Part shown: positions 10,036 through 22,082 of the stretch, in pieces | Position numbering within the stretch: position 1 is the first letter of the stretch | How the letters are laid out: each line of letters opens with the position of its first letter | Origin: Gnetum montanum | Lineage: Eukaryota; Streptophyta; Gnetopsida; Gnetales; Gnetaceae | Assembly (NCBI GenBank): GCA_015680685.1 | Contig: MNCI01021578.1 | Span: 21,957 to 85,956 of the forward strand | Length of the DNA: 64,000 nt | Reading direction: 5' to 3' | The notes under the pieces: generated by a model | Databases searched by the model: none | The model's input: the letters and a program-made list of their open reading frames with translations, nothing else | Told to the model about the DNA's origin: nothing | Translations under genes and position numbers: made by a program

Positions 10036-11640
10036 TAAGCTAGTGCAAGCAACACCTCATCGGATGATCAACCATGCTCAATCTTTCAAATCTCCTACTT
10101 CCAACTTAGTCATGGAGGAGATGGTCATCCATGCTAATCTATTAAGTGGCTCCTCAGTTTTTCTACTTTTTTTTGTTTTACACCTTTTTGTTTTATACTT
10201 TCTTTATTTTTATACCTTTTTTTTCTGCTTCATTATTTTTCCAATTTTTGTTTTACAACATCATTAGTATGTTTTATTTTTTCTTAAATATTTTATATTT
10301 TCTTTTATTTTAGTATGAATTTTTTCTATTCTTCTAATAAAGTGCTTTATTACCAATAGAACATGGTGCTGCTATAGCTATTTACTAATGGTGGTTTGTA
10401 TTTACTATTTTGATTGCTAATGTCAAGTTTCTATTTTTCAATTTTGATGACTAATAACTCAAAAAAGGTTCTCTTTCATGTAACAAGCAGTGAGTCCATG
10501 TCATCCACCCATCCACCAACTCTATGGTTTTCCTCATTTTGGAAATATTAGGTTCCTTTTTCATTAATAAATCTTTAATGAACTTGTGGCCTTGGTAGTT
10601 TTCAAACTTGAAAAATATTGAAAGGTTTGAAAAGGGAGTGACTTCATGGGGATTCAATACTTGTTCTACCTCTCTACTTTCTAGAGTGCATGTGTGTTTT
10701 CATGTATTTCTTACAATTCTGTGTCAACCAATAAAGAGAAGTTGAATAATTATTTGAATGATGTGGTTTCCATTCAAAGATTCATATAAAAACATAAAAT
10801 CCAAAAGGAGAAAAAAAAAGACATGATGAGAATCCAAAGCATACCCCTTAGAAAAAATAAATGGGCTACAAGCATTGGTTATGAGACTAGAAAGACATGT
10901 TACTCATACTTGAAGGTTTCCTCTAACTAAGGCCCTTTCTCACTTCCTACTTCTATTTTCTTCTCAAATAAAGAATGGTGGTTGTTTGTGGGAGCATTCT
11001 TATGTCTTGAGAAGGTGGAATGGTTCTAGAGTGGTGATGTGAAGTCACTGAAAGTGGTTGGTTTTGGTCTAGACTAAGGATGGACTTTTATTGGGTCATT
11101 TAACCATAAACTTCATAGGGAACTTCATGTGACCATGATTGGAAAATCCATTTCACTCTCTTTCTTATCCATCAATTCTTTTCATTAATCACCTCACTTT
11201 TGATTTTCATGTTTTTGTTCAATGTCTTAGTTTGACATGTAGAAATACTTAAGTAGATTCTTCCAAATTTTGTCCTTAACTTTATGTAATCATTAATCAA
11301 CTATGGGACCCAAAAACTCCTTGGGATGAGGTTATGCAAGGGCAAAAATGGCATAATCCTACTATGGGGAGGACCCACTTGCATTGCTCTTAGTTGGGCT
11401 ACTTAAGCCTCTTATCCTTAGGCATTTTGGCAATCAAATCGTTTGCATTCCCCATCAGTTGCATCCAACTATGTGCTTCTTAAGGCATTTCTCCAATCAT
11501 TCTCCATTTTTTGTGAAATCTCAAATCCTCTTCATGTATCTCATTGTGTTCTTGGTTTTTTAGGCTTCCATTTGACTCCAAGTTCATTCACAAACACCTT
11601 GTATTTTTTGAATTTTGACTTGCTCAACAGTGATCAATAG
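10036..11640 (+). other. 3' noncoding region of A4
   Basis: This matches the noncoding region after the protease in A1 (about 1020-2900) and A2: CAACTTAGTCATGG, then GAGATGG, then a T-rich TTTTGTTTTACA tract (10165-10300). Coding sequence was not found. It shows where pol normally joins this region and so locates the deletion in A1 and A2. Confidence 0.7.
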
Positions 11641-12139
11641 TCACATCAACTAGGCCCAGTTGACGCATGGGAAAAATTCTATATATAATGTCCAGCATTT
11701 AGGAATTTTTTGCCATTTTCTTCAAACATAAGGGGAGTTTTTGTAATTTTTCAAAGATCAAAGCCTTCTAGAGCCCATAACTTTCAAACCATTTATCCAA
11801 TTCACTCTATTCTTTAGTCTTATAGCTTTTGGAGATATGCTTTACATTGTGGCAGTCACAAACCTTAGGTTTTTTATAGAAATTTTTTTTAACTCCCCCA
11901 AGGGTTAATGAATAAAATAATATTAAATCATTAACCTATGGAAGTTAAACCTTTCCAACACACTTTGGTAACCTATTTAATCAAATAATAATAAAATAAA
12001 ATTCATATAATCAAACTAGCCATGATCACAACTTAGTCACATGTAACTACCCCAAGAGATGAGGTATTCCAAATGTTTCAAAGTTACACAATAACTACTA
12101 ATCCTTGGTCATGTTGTGATTATAGATGGAATAGAGATT
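11641..12139 (+). other. Spacer before the A4 extra ORF
   Basis: AT-rich sequence without a supported ORF. It starts with AACTAGGCCCAGTTGACGCA (from about 11648), which resembles the A3 sequence near 49660-49680 on the minus strand (CCTAGTTGACGTAG), so the layout of 3' noncoding region, spacer and extra ORF is the same in A4 and A3. Confidence 0.5.
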
Positions 12140-13080
12140 GAAATACTTGCAGGAAGGAGGACCATCCCAACCAAGGGACAAACAACCTAGAACTAGAAGA
12201 GAGTAGTAAGAACAAGCCCAAGAACAGGTAGGAAAAACTCATGCAACGAGACCTCTTCTAGAGGATCTCAAGGTTAAATCTATCTAGCAAATTCCTAAGG
12301 AACTAAAAATCACTAAGGAGATGTGACAATAAAAATAAAAACCATCACCATCTCCTACTTGGTGAAAGTCATACTAGAGACCTTGGGATTACTCAATGTT
12401 GGGAAAAACTCATAGAAGTGTCCACCTAGGAAAATTTAGAATTTAAGGAGTTGAAAATGCAATGATATGGAGTGGACTGTAAAGAATATGATGTTCTGAC
12501 TAAGGAAAAAGGAGTTTATTTTAAAATTACGGACTATGAATTGAATCCTATGATATGACCAAGTAAGATTATAGCTTTCTCCACTTAGGCATACATCACT
12601 CTAAGCAAGAAATTCCTAGTCAATCTACCATAATTAATATTCTTAGAAATTTAAAAATATTCAAGGAAAATAAAAGAGGTAGGAAAAAACTTTCTTTTCC
12701 ATGCTTAATTAGATAATTATGTAGAAGAGGAGTGATAGCTCATCACACTAATGGCATGCTCTGTAGGACTCCTACTACATCATGGCATGAGATGATAAAG
12801 GATAAGGCACCTAGCAAATTTCAAGGACAAGCACCATCATCATCACCACCTATACAAGAAACATCAACTACTGGTGAGTGCCTAAGGCAACTTAGGAAAC
12901 AACAATAATAACAAGCATCAAGAAGTAGTGGTGAACCATCAATCTACCATCTAACTATGAGTCATATAAATGCAATTGCAAGGATCATCAACTCATAGAT
13001 GGATGGCTTGAGTAATTTATTCTTCTTACAACAAGCATAGGCTATTGTTCATACCAACACCAATGTAGGGAAGTCATAGT
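12140..13080 (+). pseudogene. Extra ORF downstream of pol (aORF), A4 copy
   Basis: A decayed reading frame clearly related to the A3 aORF (49440-46438, minus strand). Shared blocks in order are GRRTIPTKG (about 12155), ETLGLLNVGKN (about 12385, versus QALGLPKTG), YGVDCKEYDVLT (about 12465), YFKITDYELNPM (about 12520), PSKIIAFST (about 12570) and a Leu-rich block after it. The end differs from A3: residues INAIARIINS and GLSNLFLLQQA (about 12970-13040) close the frame, and the long coiled coil of A3 is not visible. Function is unknown. It is not recognisable as a class I envelope protein: no signal peptide or fusion-peptide pattern is seen. Confidence 0.6.
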
Positions 13081-13579
13081 AATTTCTTGGATGTTTATAT
13101 TTTGTTGTATTTTTTTACCCCTATGCGTGTGTAATTTCTTGGATGTCTATTTATTTATTGCTCATTTTCGTTGACATCCATTCAAATTTACTTAGGAAGC
13201 ATTTTATTTTTTGACATCTCTATATTTTGTTTAAGTAATGTCTTACTAGCCTAATCTTTTTTAACATAGAGATCAATAATTACTTTGCTATTTAAAAACC
13301 AATTCATGACATTTATAAAATAAATTATAAGCAAAAACATCACTTCATGAGTGGTCTCTATGATAGTACATGAATTAGATATTCATAAGCACAAACAATA
13401 GTTATGGAGTAATGCTCTAAAGTGAAATTTTCTTTAAGATAATGCTTTTCATAGTGAGCTCCATGTGACCAAAAAAATCACAAGTTATATCTCTAATTAA
13501 TAAAGCTATAATTATAAATATAATATTATGATAAAAAAATTTCTTTTCTAAACTAATGTTGTATATCATTTTGAACTAA
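13081..13579. other. AT-rich spacer between A4 and element B
   Basis: No coding or structural signal beyond a short local repeat: GTAATTTCTTGGATGT occurs at about 13079 and 13131. The last 30 bases contain a near-duplicate of the start of element B (ATGTTGTATATCATTTTGAA versus ATGGTGTATAACATTTTGAT). Confidence 0.4.
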
Positions 13580-14838
13580 TGGTGTATAACATTTTGATCA
13601 TTTAACTACTTTTTAAAATGCAAAGGAAAATTGTGGACCTTTTAGTGTGTTTTGATGTGCTCAAAATGTTTAGTAACATGGAGAAAAAATTTTATTACAT
13701 GGTTGTATGGTTATTATGTTTGTAGGAATCCATACATAGGAAACCAAGATGAGCTAAAGAGGACAAGGAATGAACTATCCTAGAGCTCAAAGGAAGACAT
13801 CACCCAAGTCTTCAAATGAACAATCAAAGAACATGGACAAGAACTTGATATTGTACAAGCAAAGTGGAAATCATTAAAGCATATAGAAGATCAAGGTTGT
13901 GGAAAAGGAAAAATGCATTCATCATGCAAGGTAAAGTAAAGAAAGATATCTCTAGAAAGTAGAAAATGTCTTGGAAGATTTGGAGAGAACTTAGACAAAG
14001 ACATCTTTAGAAATAGCAAGATGTCTTTCTTAAATAGAGATGCCTTTGAAAATTGAAAACCGAGTCCAAAAAGACGTCTTCCATTAGACAAAGATGTTTT
14101 CTAGTATGAAGACTTCAGAAAGACATCTTTCAAGAAACAAAGACATCTTCCTAGATTTGAAGGCAAATTCAAAGAGATGTCTCAAGCATAGGAAATATGT
14201 CTCCTAGGACTCCTAGTGACTATTAGCTAGCTACTGAATGAGTTTTAAGAAGGATTTAGCAACACGTTAGGTATAAGAAAACTTAATGTGCATTGGGAAA
14301 TGTGTAAGCCTTATTGTATTCATTGTACAATCATTTGTAATCATTCAATTCTCTATTGCTCCTCATTATTTTATTGTGTTGTACCTAACTATACAAGGAT
14401 TAGCAAACTAAGTTGCAAGTATCCCTTGTAATTCTTGTTTTTTTTGCCCTACAGGGTTGATGTGCTTGAGCTTATCAAGATCCTATAGGATTATGTTGTT
14501 GGTGCTACAATACAACACTCTAGTGTGGAACTCTAGATTGTAAAGGTTGTGGAAGCCTTGAAACCACATTTTCAAGCCTGATGGAACCTTGTGGAGTTAA
14601 GTGATTAGTACTATGATACAACACTTTGGAGAGGGGCTTGATGACTATACAAAGTATGGTTCCTTCAACCACATTTTGAGAGAAAAACATTTTAGAGGTG
14701 TGCTTGCAATCTACCCTCCAAGTATGGTGTACCCAAGTTGGAAAACCATGTAAATTCATGTATGTGCTTTGTTTTATAAATATTCAATTAGGAAAACCTA
14801 TTCATCCCCCCCTCCCCTTCTAAGTTCAATGATGTACA
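13580..14838 (+). repeat. 5' LTR of B
   Basis: This 1259-bp LTR begins TGGTGTATAAC and ends TGTACA. From 13930 to 14210 it has a cluster of AAGACATCTT, AAGATGTCTT and AAGACGTCTT motifs, many palindromic. The 3' end is C-rich (14804-14820). It aligns with 18545-19886 along its whole length, with many substitutions. Confidence 0.8.
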
Positions 14839-14840
14839 AG

Positions 14841-14852
14841 TGGTATCAGAGC
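14841..14852 (+). other. Primer-binding site of B (tRNA-iMet)
   Basis: TGGTATCAGAGC, two bases after the LTR end, is the standard Ty1/copia primer site complementary to the 3' end of plant initiator tRNA-Met. It is fully conserved here although the surrounding element is decayed. Confidence 0.9.
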
Positions 14853-14892
14853 CTGGTACTCTTTGTTTCATCATCAACTTCAAGAGTGAACA

Positions 14893-16391
14893 ATGGAGCA
14901 AACTTCTTACACAAAGCAACACATGTTCAATAGATTCTACTTCACCTAGTGAAAAGCCAAAATGTAAGGGTTCTTCAAGTCCATGGATTTTGAAGTCTAG
15001 GAATCAATCTTTAATTTAAAAGGAAATAATTATTTATATTATGCATCACAACAAATGGTCTCAATAGGAAAAGGATAAATTCATGTTTAATTTAAAAGAA
15101 AATAATTATTTATATTATGCATTGAATAAATCTAAATTCAATAGGATAGAAATATGTAAAATTACCAAAGAAATTTGGCAAACTTTAGAAGCTACTTATG
15201 AAGGAACCTCTATTGTTAAGTAATTGAAACTATTAGTTCTGCAAAGTGAATATGATAAACTCAAAATGTGAGAAGGTAAGAAAATAAAAGATTATTTTTC
15301 TAGAGCTAACGATCTTCTTGTAGCCATTAGAGAAATAGGAAAAGACTTGCCAGAAAGCCATGTCATCATCAAAATTATCAAAACTCTACAACTGAAGTTA
15401 AGTCCTAAGCTTATAGCCATGGAGGAAATCAAAGATTTCTCAACTCTAAGATTTGAGGAACTTCACAGTGCTCTCATCACCTATGAAATGAATCTCATAA
15501 GTGAAGAAGAAATTCAACAGAAACCTCTAAAGACTACCTCCAAAGAGAAGGAGGTCAATAATCATTATGACGGTAATAAAGATGAGATTACTCTTCTCTC
15601 AAGGAGACTACAACTATTCCTTACAAGAAGAAACAAAGGAACATATTAACAACAAAAAAGACCAAATTTCTTCAAAGGTAGAGAAAGAGGTAGAAATTTT
15701 TTAAATTCTTTTAATTGAGATTTTTCTTTCATAGAGTCTTGGGTTTATGGAGGAAGAGGCCATATGGCCTTTAAATTTCCTAGTGATCCACATGATATCA
15801 AAGTTCATCGAAAGAATAGATCCAATGATGAGCATAGAAAAAGACTAGCGTTTATACAATTTGGGATGATAGTGATCAAAGTGAAGAAGAAGTGTGCAAT
15901 TCTCCTAAAGATTCTCATCTCATCTGCATGGTGCTTACCAATGAAAATTCCTCACATGTAGTTGAACAAGATGGTAAGTGTGATAAGAGGTATAGTAAAT
16001 TTAAAGAAGACATTTTTCTTTTACATCATTTGATTAGGAAGGCAAAGAAACTAGTACTTTCTAACTTAGATGCTATTCATGATAAAATGAAAGAAGAAAT
16101 CTCAAACATAAAAGTTGAGATTCAACAACTAACCTCTTGCTATAAGGATTACAGCAAGATTGAAGAAGAAGATATTCCTAAAAATCAACCAAATAATTTA
16201 GAGGAAGCCACACATGAAAAAGAAAGTTCAAGCTCATGCTCAAGCATAGCAAGGTTTAATAATTTTGATCATAAGGATAATATTTTATTTGTATGTAAAA
16301 ATTGTGACAATAAGCAAGCTCTTAACTATGATGATCAAAGTAGGATTAATGCTTGGACATGTCAAAAAGAAATGGATAAGGAAATTATGTA
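14893..16391 (+). pseudogene. Copia-type Gag (UBN2-like) of B, decayed
   Basis: ATG 14893 (MEQTSYTKQH) is the likely original start, followed by stops. The conserved Gag core is at 15115-15500: FNRIEICK, a W-x-TLEATYEGT motif, YFSRANDLLVAIREIGKDLP and HSALITYEM, the pattern of the copia gag-polypeptide family. An open part runs 15347-15649 (100 residues). The zinc knuckle near 15735-15785 keeps G-H (GRGHMAF), but all three Cys are replaced. The last open part, 15892-16392, is acidic and Lys-rich with heptad-like helices and ends in a short C-x2-C segment. Gag would form the particle; packaging and replication enzymes must come from another element. Confidence 0.75.
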
Positions 16392-18525
16392 GGAATCAAT
16401 AAGTGAAAATGAAGGGAAGTGAAGCCTTGAATATAATGAAAAAAGTGATCAAGAGCTCTATCACAAGGAAAATTCACAAATAGAGACATCACATACATAA
16501 TCTAATAAAAGACAACCTAAGGAGGAGGAGGTAAATCATGATTAGGGATCTCAAATCAAACTCCATTAATCTTTTCAATTTATCGACAAGCAAGGTAAGT
16601 CAAGGTAACTCTCTATCTCTTTACTTGTTAGTTAATAAGGATAGTATATGAGACGTTCTAAATTATTCATGTGTTAGATTAAAAATGTGGAATAAGTGTC
16701 TAGAGCATTTCTCTCATTCATTCATGATATTAACATAATTGGTTTTGTGAAGATTTATAATCGCCCTTTTAATTATTTCCCTTGGATCTTTATTTTTTGA
16801 TTTCTTATCTTTCTATTCAATCTTGCTTAACCTAAAATTCCTATGATGATTCTATGCTCTTAGTCTTTGGGATGATTTTGCCATTTTAAGATAAGACAAA
16901 CCTTTGAAATGCTATTAATATTGTTGGTTGAAGATATATATCTCCACAAATTAAGCTTAATGTTGATCTATTGTTATAGTATGTTTGTGATTTTTGCACA
17001 TTGATCTTAAAAGACCAAGATAAGTAACACATATGTAGGAGGAGCCTACATCTCAAGCATCTTGGGGGTCATTAATGTACGGGGAGTCCATGAAGACCTT
17101 AGCCAAAATGCACAATGAGCAAGAAAAGAACTTCAAGAGGTATTTATTAGGATGGAAAAGTCTTGAATGGTTGTGTATTAGGACTATAAAGGGTACTTAA
17201 CAATATATAAATACTTAGTTTCTTATCGACATCTATTGTTTGTAAATGATTGTGGTTGTTGTACTAAAATAAAAACATTCATAATTTCATATTCTTTTAA
17301 TAAATTATTTTGGTTGAGTCTATAATTACATGATGCTATATATTAGATTAGTTTTCTTTTATCATTGGTCTTTAGCATCAATCTCTATTGGTCCTTATGG
17401 ATTTTGAACTAACAACTCACCTATCCAATGTTCAATCATAAGCTAAGCATGAAGTATCTATTTTTATATAGCAAGTAGTTAATATTATGAGAAAGGCCAT
17501 GATTATTTTTGGATATCTATGCTTTTGATTGAGTTATCCATTGAATAATTTTCTTTGATATGCAAAGTTTGGGAATTTGGCATGGCTAGTTTCAAGTTGT
17601 AGATTTCTATATGCTCATTTACCAAGATGAAGATCCATATTAATTACTTATTTTGAAGATAATTACCTGCTCCTCAATGTTCATAGTTCACTTCAAGCTT
17701 AAATATTGGTTGAAAATCTTGGATCAGTTCTTAGTATATGTGTGGCAACACTTGTAATATTCTCGCTTTCCTATTTGTGTGATACTTGATGAAACACCAA
17801 TTTCTATATGCTCTATCTTTGATCTTTTTTACTAATAGAATATTTTTACGTGATCATATTTACATTAGGAGATAATTTCAAGAATTGTATGGATGTATAT
17901 TTATCAACATGTTTTATTTTTTATCAATGGTTTTGGATGTTTCATTGCCTTGAACAAACATCAGAGTATTCATGTCTCACTCATAGCTTTGACCTTTAAA
18001 ATTGAATGTTGATGGTTCTTATTGAATTAATTATAGCTCCTTGTTTTGGCCTCAAAAGAGTAGTTCTCAATTTTTACAATCATTCCTTAAGTAGAGGATG
18101 CAGTAGATTCCTCACTACATTTTGAGCAATAACATGATTACCTATATGGGAATGTATTCATCTAACATTAATGGTTTTCCATTGTGAAGTTGTATGGCTA
18201 TATCTACCTCACCATAGAGATATGCCCATGTTTTATAAGGATGAAGAATATTTGAATTCCAAGCACCTTACACTACTAATGACTTATTGTTTTAGAGACA
18301 AGTTACTTAAGCCTTTTCTTCAAGTTCAAGAATGAATTTCACTTGGAAGGTTTGTTCTACTCTTGCAAAATTTGAGAAACCTATGTATGGACCTAATAAA
18401 TACATACTTCCTCTATCTTTTTAGGTTTGTGAGTGATACTTGGCTCTTCATATTATGTGGATATTATTGTTCTTTTCTATCTTTTCTACCCAAGTTTTTA
18501 TACCTTATACTTTTTGTTGCTATTC
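16392..18525 (+). other. Long noncoding interior of B
   Basis: About 2.1 kb where pol would lie in a full copia element. No RT, integrase or RNase H motif was found in any frame and no long ORF is present. It is AT-rich, with runs that read like an untranslated region. Confidence 0.6.
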
Positions 18526-18540
18526 AAAAATGGGGAGAGT
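18526..18540 (+). other. Polypurine tract of B
   Basis: AAAAATGGGGAGAGT lies four bases before the 3' LTR. This is the usual copia plus-strand primer type and position, and it fixes the element's orientation and 3' LTR start. Confidence 0.8.
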
Positions 18541-18544
18541 AGTA

Positions 18545-19886
18545 TGGTGATATTTGTATGATCACTAATCCATTTTCTTATGTTTTGAACATCACCAGAA
18601 ATATGGAGATTGTGGACATTTTGGTGTGTTTTGGTGTGCTCAAAATGTTAAGTAAAATGGAGACAAAATTTGTTTGCATTGTTGTATGGTTATTGTATTT
18701 GTAGGACTCTGTACACAGGAAACCAAGATGAGCTAAAGAGGACAAGGAACGAACTATCTTAGAGCTCATAGGAGGAGGTCATCCACATGTCTTCCAATAA
18801 ACAATCAAAGAACATGGATAAAAACATTATATTGTACAAGTAAAGTGGACATCATTAAAGCATATGGGAGATCAAGGTTATGGACAAGGAATTAAGCATT
18901 CATTATGCAAGGAAAAGTGAAGAAAGATGTTTTTGGAAAGGAACAAACATCTTGGAAAATTTGGAGAGAACTCAGACAAAGATGTCTTTAGAAATAGCAA
19001 GATGTCTTTCATACACAAAGACATTTTCCACAAGGCAAAGATGTCTTTTCATATTGCAGATCAAGTCTAGAAAGATGTCTTCCATTAGATAATGACATCT
19101 TCCAATATGGAGACTTTAGAAAGACGTCTTTTAGGAAATGAAGACATCTTCCTAAATTTGAAGAAAAATTCAAAGAGACATCTCAGGCATCAGAAAGACG
19201 TCTCCCATGACTATTAGTAACCATTAGCTAGCTATTGCATGATTTTTGAAAAAGATTTAGCAACACAACAATTATAGGAAGATTTGATGTGCATTGGGAA
19301 ATATGCAAGCCTTGTTGTATTCATTGTACAATCATTTGTAATCATTGAATTATCTATTGCTTCTCATTGTTTTATTGTGTTCTATCTAACTATACAAGGA
19401 TTAGCAAACTAAATTGCAATTCTCCCTTGTAATTCTTGTTCTTGTTGCCCTATGGGGTTGATGTGCTTGAGCTTGTTGGAATGCTATGGGATTGAGTTGT
19501 TGCTGTTGTGATATATAACACTTTATTTTGGAGCTTAATATTATAAAGGTTTTGGAAGCCTTAAAACCACATTTCCAAGCCTTACAAGACCTTACAAAGT
19601 TGAGTGATTGGTGTTGTAGTACAACACTCCAAAGTGGGGTTTGATGATTATATAGGGTGTGGTCCCTTCAACCACATTTTGAGAGCAACAAAGTTTAGAG
19701 GTTTGCTTGTAATCTAGCCTCTAAGTGTGGAGTTCCCAAGTTCGGTAACCACAGAAATTTTTGTGTGTGCTTTCTTTTTATAAAGGTTCCCCCATGCACA
19801 CCTGCACACCACCCATCACTCACCGCCCCCCACCCCCTCCCCTCTCCTCCCCCCCCCTCAACTATCTCTAAGTTTAATGATCCACA
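18545..19886 (+). repeat. 3' LTR of B
   Basis: This 1342-bp LTR begins TGGTGATATTTG and ends ATCCACA. It is 83 bp longer than the 5' LTR. It has the same cluster of AAGACATCTT-type motifs at 18910-19205 and an expanded CA/C-rich stretch (19787-19860) before the end. Confidence 0.8.
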
Positions 19887-20007
19887 AAAATAACTATAGA
19901 TATTGGGGTAATTATCTCGTTCAAAATATATTACAATATAATTCAACATGTAAATTTAGAAGAGAAAAAAATGTTTTTTATGGTGAATTAAAATTAAATA
20001 ATTTCAT
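19887..20007. other. AT-rich flank of B
   Basis: A short AT-rich stretch before the assembly gap; nothing recognisable. Confidence 0.3.
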
Positions 20008-20286
20008 NNNNNNNNNNNNNNNNNNNNNNNNNNNNNNNNNNNNNNNNNNNNNNNNNNNNNNNNNNNNNNNNNNNNNNNNNNNNNNNNNNNNNNNNNNNNN
20101 NNNNNNNNNNNNNNNNNNNNNNNNNNNNNNNNNNNNNNNNNNNNNNNNNNNNNNNNNNNNNNNNNNNNNNNNNNNNNNNNNNNNNNNNNNNNNNNNNNNN
20201 NNNNNNNNNNNNNNNNNNNNNNNNNNNNNNNNNNNNNNNNNNNNNNNNNNNNNNNNNNNNNNNNNNNNNNNNNNNNNNNNNNNNNN
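20008..20286. other. Assembly gap (279 Ns)
   Basis: Run of N. Sequences on the two sides cannot be assumed to be adjacent or correctly oriented. Confidence 0.98.
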
Positions 20287-21195
20287 GATTCTAATTTGAA
20301 TCTAGCTCTTATTAGAGCTTAGAGACTTTATCTTGCATTGCCAACTTATCTTCTTCTAACTTTATGATCCTTAACATCAATTCATCTAATTTATTTTCTA
20401 GATTCATTTTAGAGCTAGCATCCATGGTGTTTCTTTTTTGTTGTATCTTAGCAAATTTGAGTGCAACTTCAAGCTTTTCTTTCAACTTTGTAAAGGCTTT
20501 ATCATACTTTTGTTTTCTTGATGGGCAACTATCAAGTCTTTGTTTAATAGAACATTTTTCTTCAAAATGGTATCAAAAATTATTTTATTACTTCTCAGCA
20601 TAGCACTATAAGCTTTAAATCAAAACTAATGTCCTACCATGATGTATTTCATGATCATTAATTTATATAATAAATCATTGCTCACTAGGATGGCATTGAT
20701 TTTTGAAAGTCTACTAACATCTTCATTTACTATACATTTGATTACTGATGAAAATTCATTAGCATTTAAGTCTCCAAAATATTTTCATGCAGCTTTATTG
20801 TAAACAATTTCTTCTATGGAGCTCTTCTCCACTAATGCCTTGAAAATATTAATGATTTCATCTTGATGAGCAACCTTATTTTCAAAGCTACGGTGTTGCA
20901 TCAACACATGCAACATGGATGGAATCAAGTAGTTACTTTCAAGTTTGCTCCACCCCTCATCCTAGATATCAATGGGATATTTTATTTTATAAAGCTTTGT
21001 GGTAGTCTACTTTGTCTTTGAGAAAGCTTCTAGAAATAACTACAAAACCAACTCTTTATTCTTACTCTTCATTGTTGTAGCAACTTCCATAATATGTGTG
21101 TTATTAAATATCTTGACAAATGTCGATAGGAGATAGTCATAAGAAAAATGAGAAATAGAATTAGTGTAATATGAAAATACATGTTTCATCATATC
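20287..21195 (-). pseudogene. Unrecognised decayed reading frame, coiled-coil rich, antisense to C1
   Basis: Read on the minus strand from about 21190, a nearly continuous frame begins MKHVFSYYTNSISHFSYDY and continues for about 300 codons with some stops and one frameshift near 20520. The second half (about 20530-20290) is strongly helical: SRKQKYDKAFTKLKEKLEVA, then a Lys/Glu/Leu-rich segment typical of a coiled coil. The N-terminal part includes KYPIDI and DEGWSKLESNYLI. The family was not recognised. The frame lies antisense to, and immediately upstream of, the 3' noncoding region and LTR of C1, the position of antisense ORFs known in some Tat-lineage elements (Grande, Retand). It could also be a gene fragment unrelated to C1. 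The gap cuts its 3' end. Confidence 0.45.
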
Positions 21196-22082
21196 CATCT
21201 ATAAAATTTACAACTAGCCCACATGGCTTCCCTCCTTTACTGTGGTATACAACAAACATAAAAGAGACTAAGAGATTACATTTTTACTATGGATTGGACT
21301 AGATAAGCCTCTCAAGAGTGCACATCCTCCTCATCTCATTACAACCTACACACATCCATCCCTATGTCTCCATACCCTTACATTCCCTTGCATAATCAAG
21401 ATTACAAGCCCTTTAACATTCATGTGTTGTGAGTGAATGGCACCCTCTTCAAGTCAAACCATAGAACCCAAGGTGGACGTAACACAACTCATCCCATGGG
21501 GAGCCTTTATTGGTTAGTCAAAGCCCAAGTAGATGTAACACAACTCATCCCGAGGAGGCAACACCTATCCTAAAAATGCATCACAGCTACATTAAAGCAA
21601 AGCCCATTAGGTGGCACACAGTCCACTTGATGGAAAGCATCCTACAACTAGCATTCAATAATGTGTAGAACCAAATGTAAGTTTTCCTTGTAGCAAAAAA
21701 AAAAAAGCAAAAGAAAGTAATAAAAGAAAAAAATAAAAAAAATAAAAATCAAATGGGCAAAAGCACATCCTCAAGAAATCTAAGCACACTATAATTTTGC
21801 AACCAACCTAGCCTTGACTCTACACCCTAACTCTCTCATGAGCACTTTGACGAGAGGTCAACATTTTCAAGGGCAAGCCACCTTGGTGCCATGGTCACTA
21901 TCAACCATGCTGACCTCGCATCCTACATTGTGACACCATGTTTGTATCTTACATCCCTTGCTATCCCTAGTGTATTACCTACACTCTTTACCTATAGCAT
22001 ACTACTATCTAGAGCACTCTTGAGCATGGTAAAATGGCATCTAATCATGTATCAACAAGCAATGTTGGTGCCAAGCCTACTA
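21196..22082 (+). other. 3' noncoding region of Tat-like element C1
   Basis: No ORF is supported. It matches 30960-31886 (before the C3 LTR); for example GATGTAACACAACTCATCCC at about 21533 corresponds to GATGTAACACATCTCATTCA at about 31419. An A-rich purine tract (21690-21760) lies inside. Confidence 0.5.

Larger units (their letters stand above)
3958..13579 (+). mobile_element. Athila-like element A4, scrambled and decayed
   Basis: This runs from an LTR remnant (3958-4250) to the start of element B. Inside are a forward gag piece (4262-4637), an inverted gag-protease piece (7045 down to 4640), forward RT, RNase H and integrase (7046-10035), the family 3' noncoding region, and a decayed copy of the extra ORF seen in A3. 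Its LTR remnant and coding regions are closer to A3 than to A1 or A2. No intact 3' LTR is seen before element B. Borders are approximate, and several historic events are superimposed. Confidence 0.6.
13580..19886 (+). mobile_element. Gag-only Ty1/copia-type retrotransposon B
   Basis: A 6.3 kb element with direct LTRs (13580-14838 and 18545-19886), a primer site complementary to initiator tRNA-Met (14841-14852), a single gag-like gene (14893-16391), about 2.1 kb of noncoding sequence, and a polypurine tract (18526-18540). No protease, integrase, RT or RNase H is found on either strand, so the element is non-autonomous. No target duplication is seen at the chosen ends (ACTAA left, AAAAT right). 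The LTRs are clearly diverged, so the insertion is old. Confidence 0.8.

Noticed and set aside
19877-20299. 140-residue open frame on the plus strand
   Set aside because: Most of it is the N gap; only a few dozen real residues, without motif.
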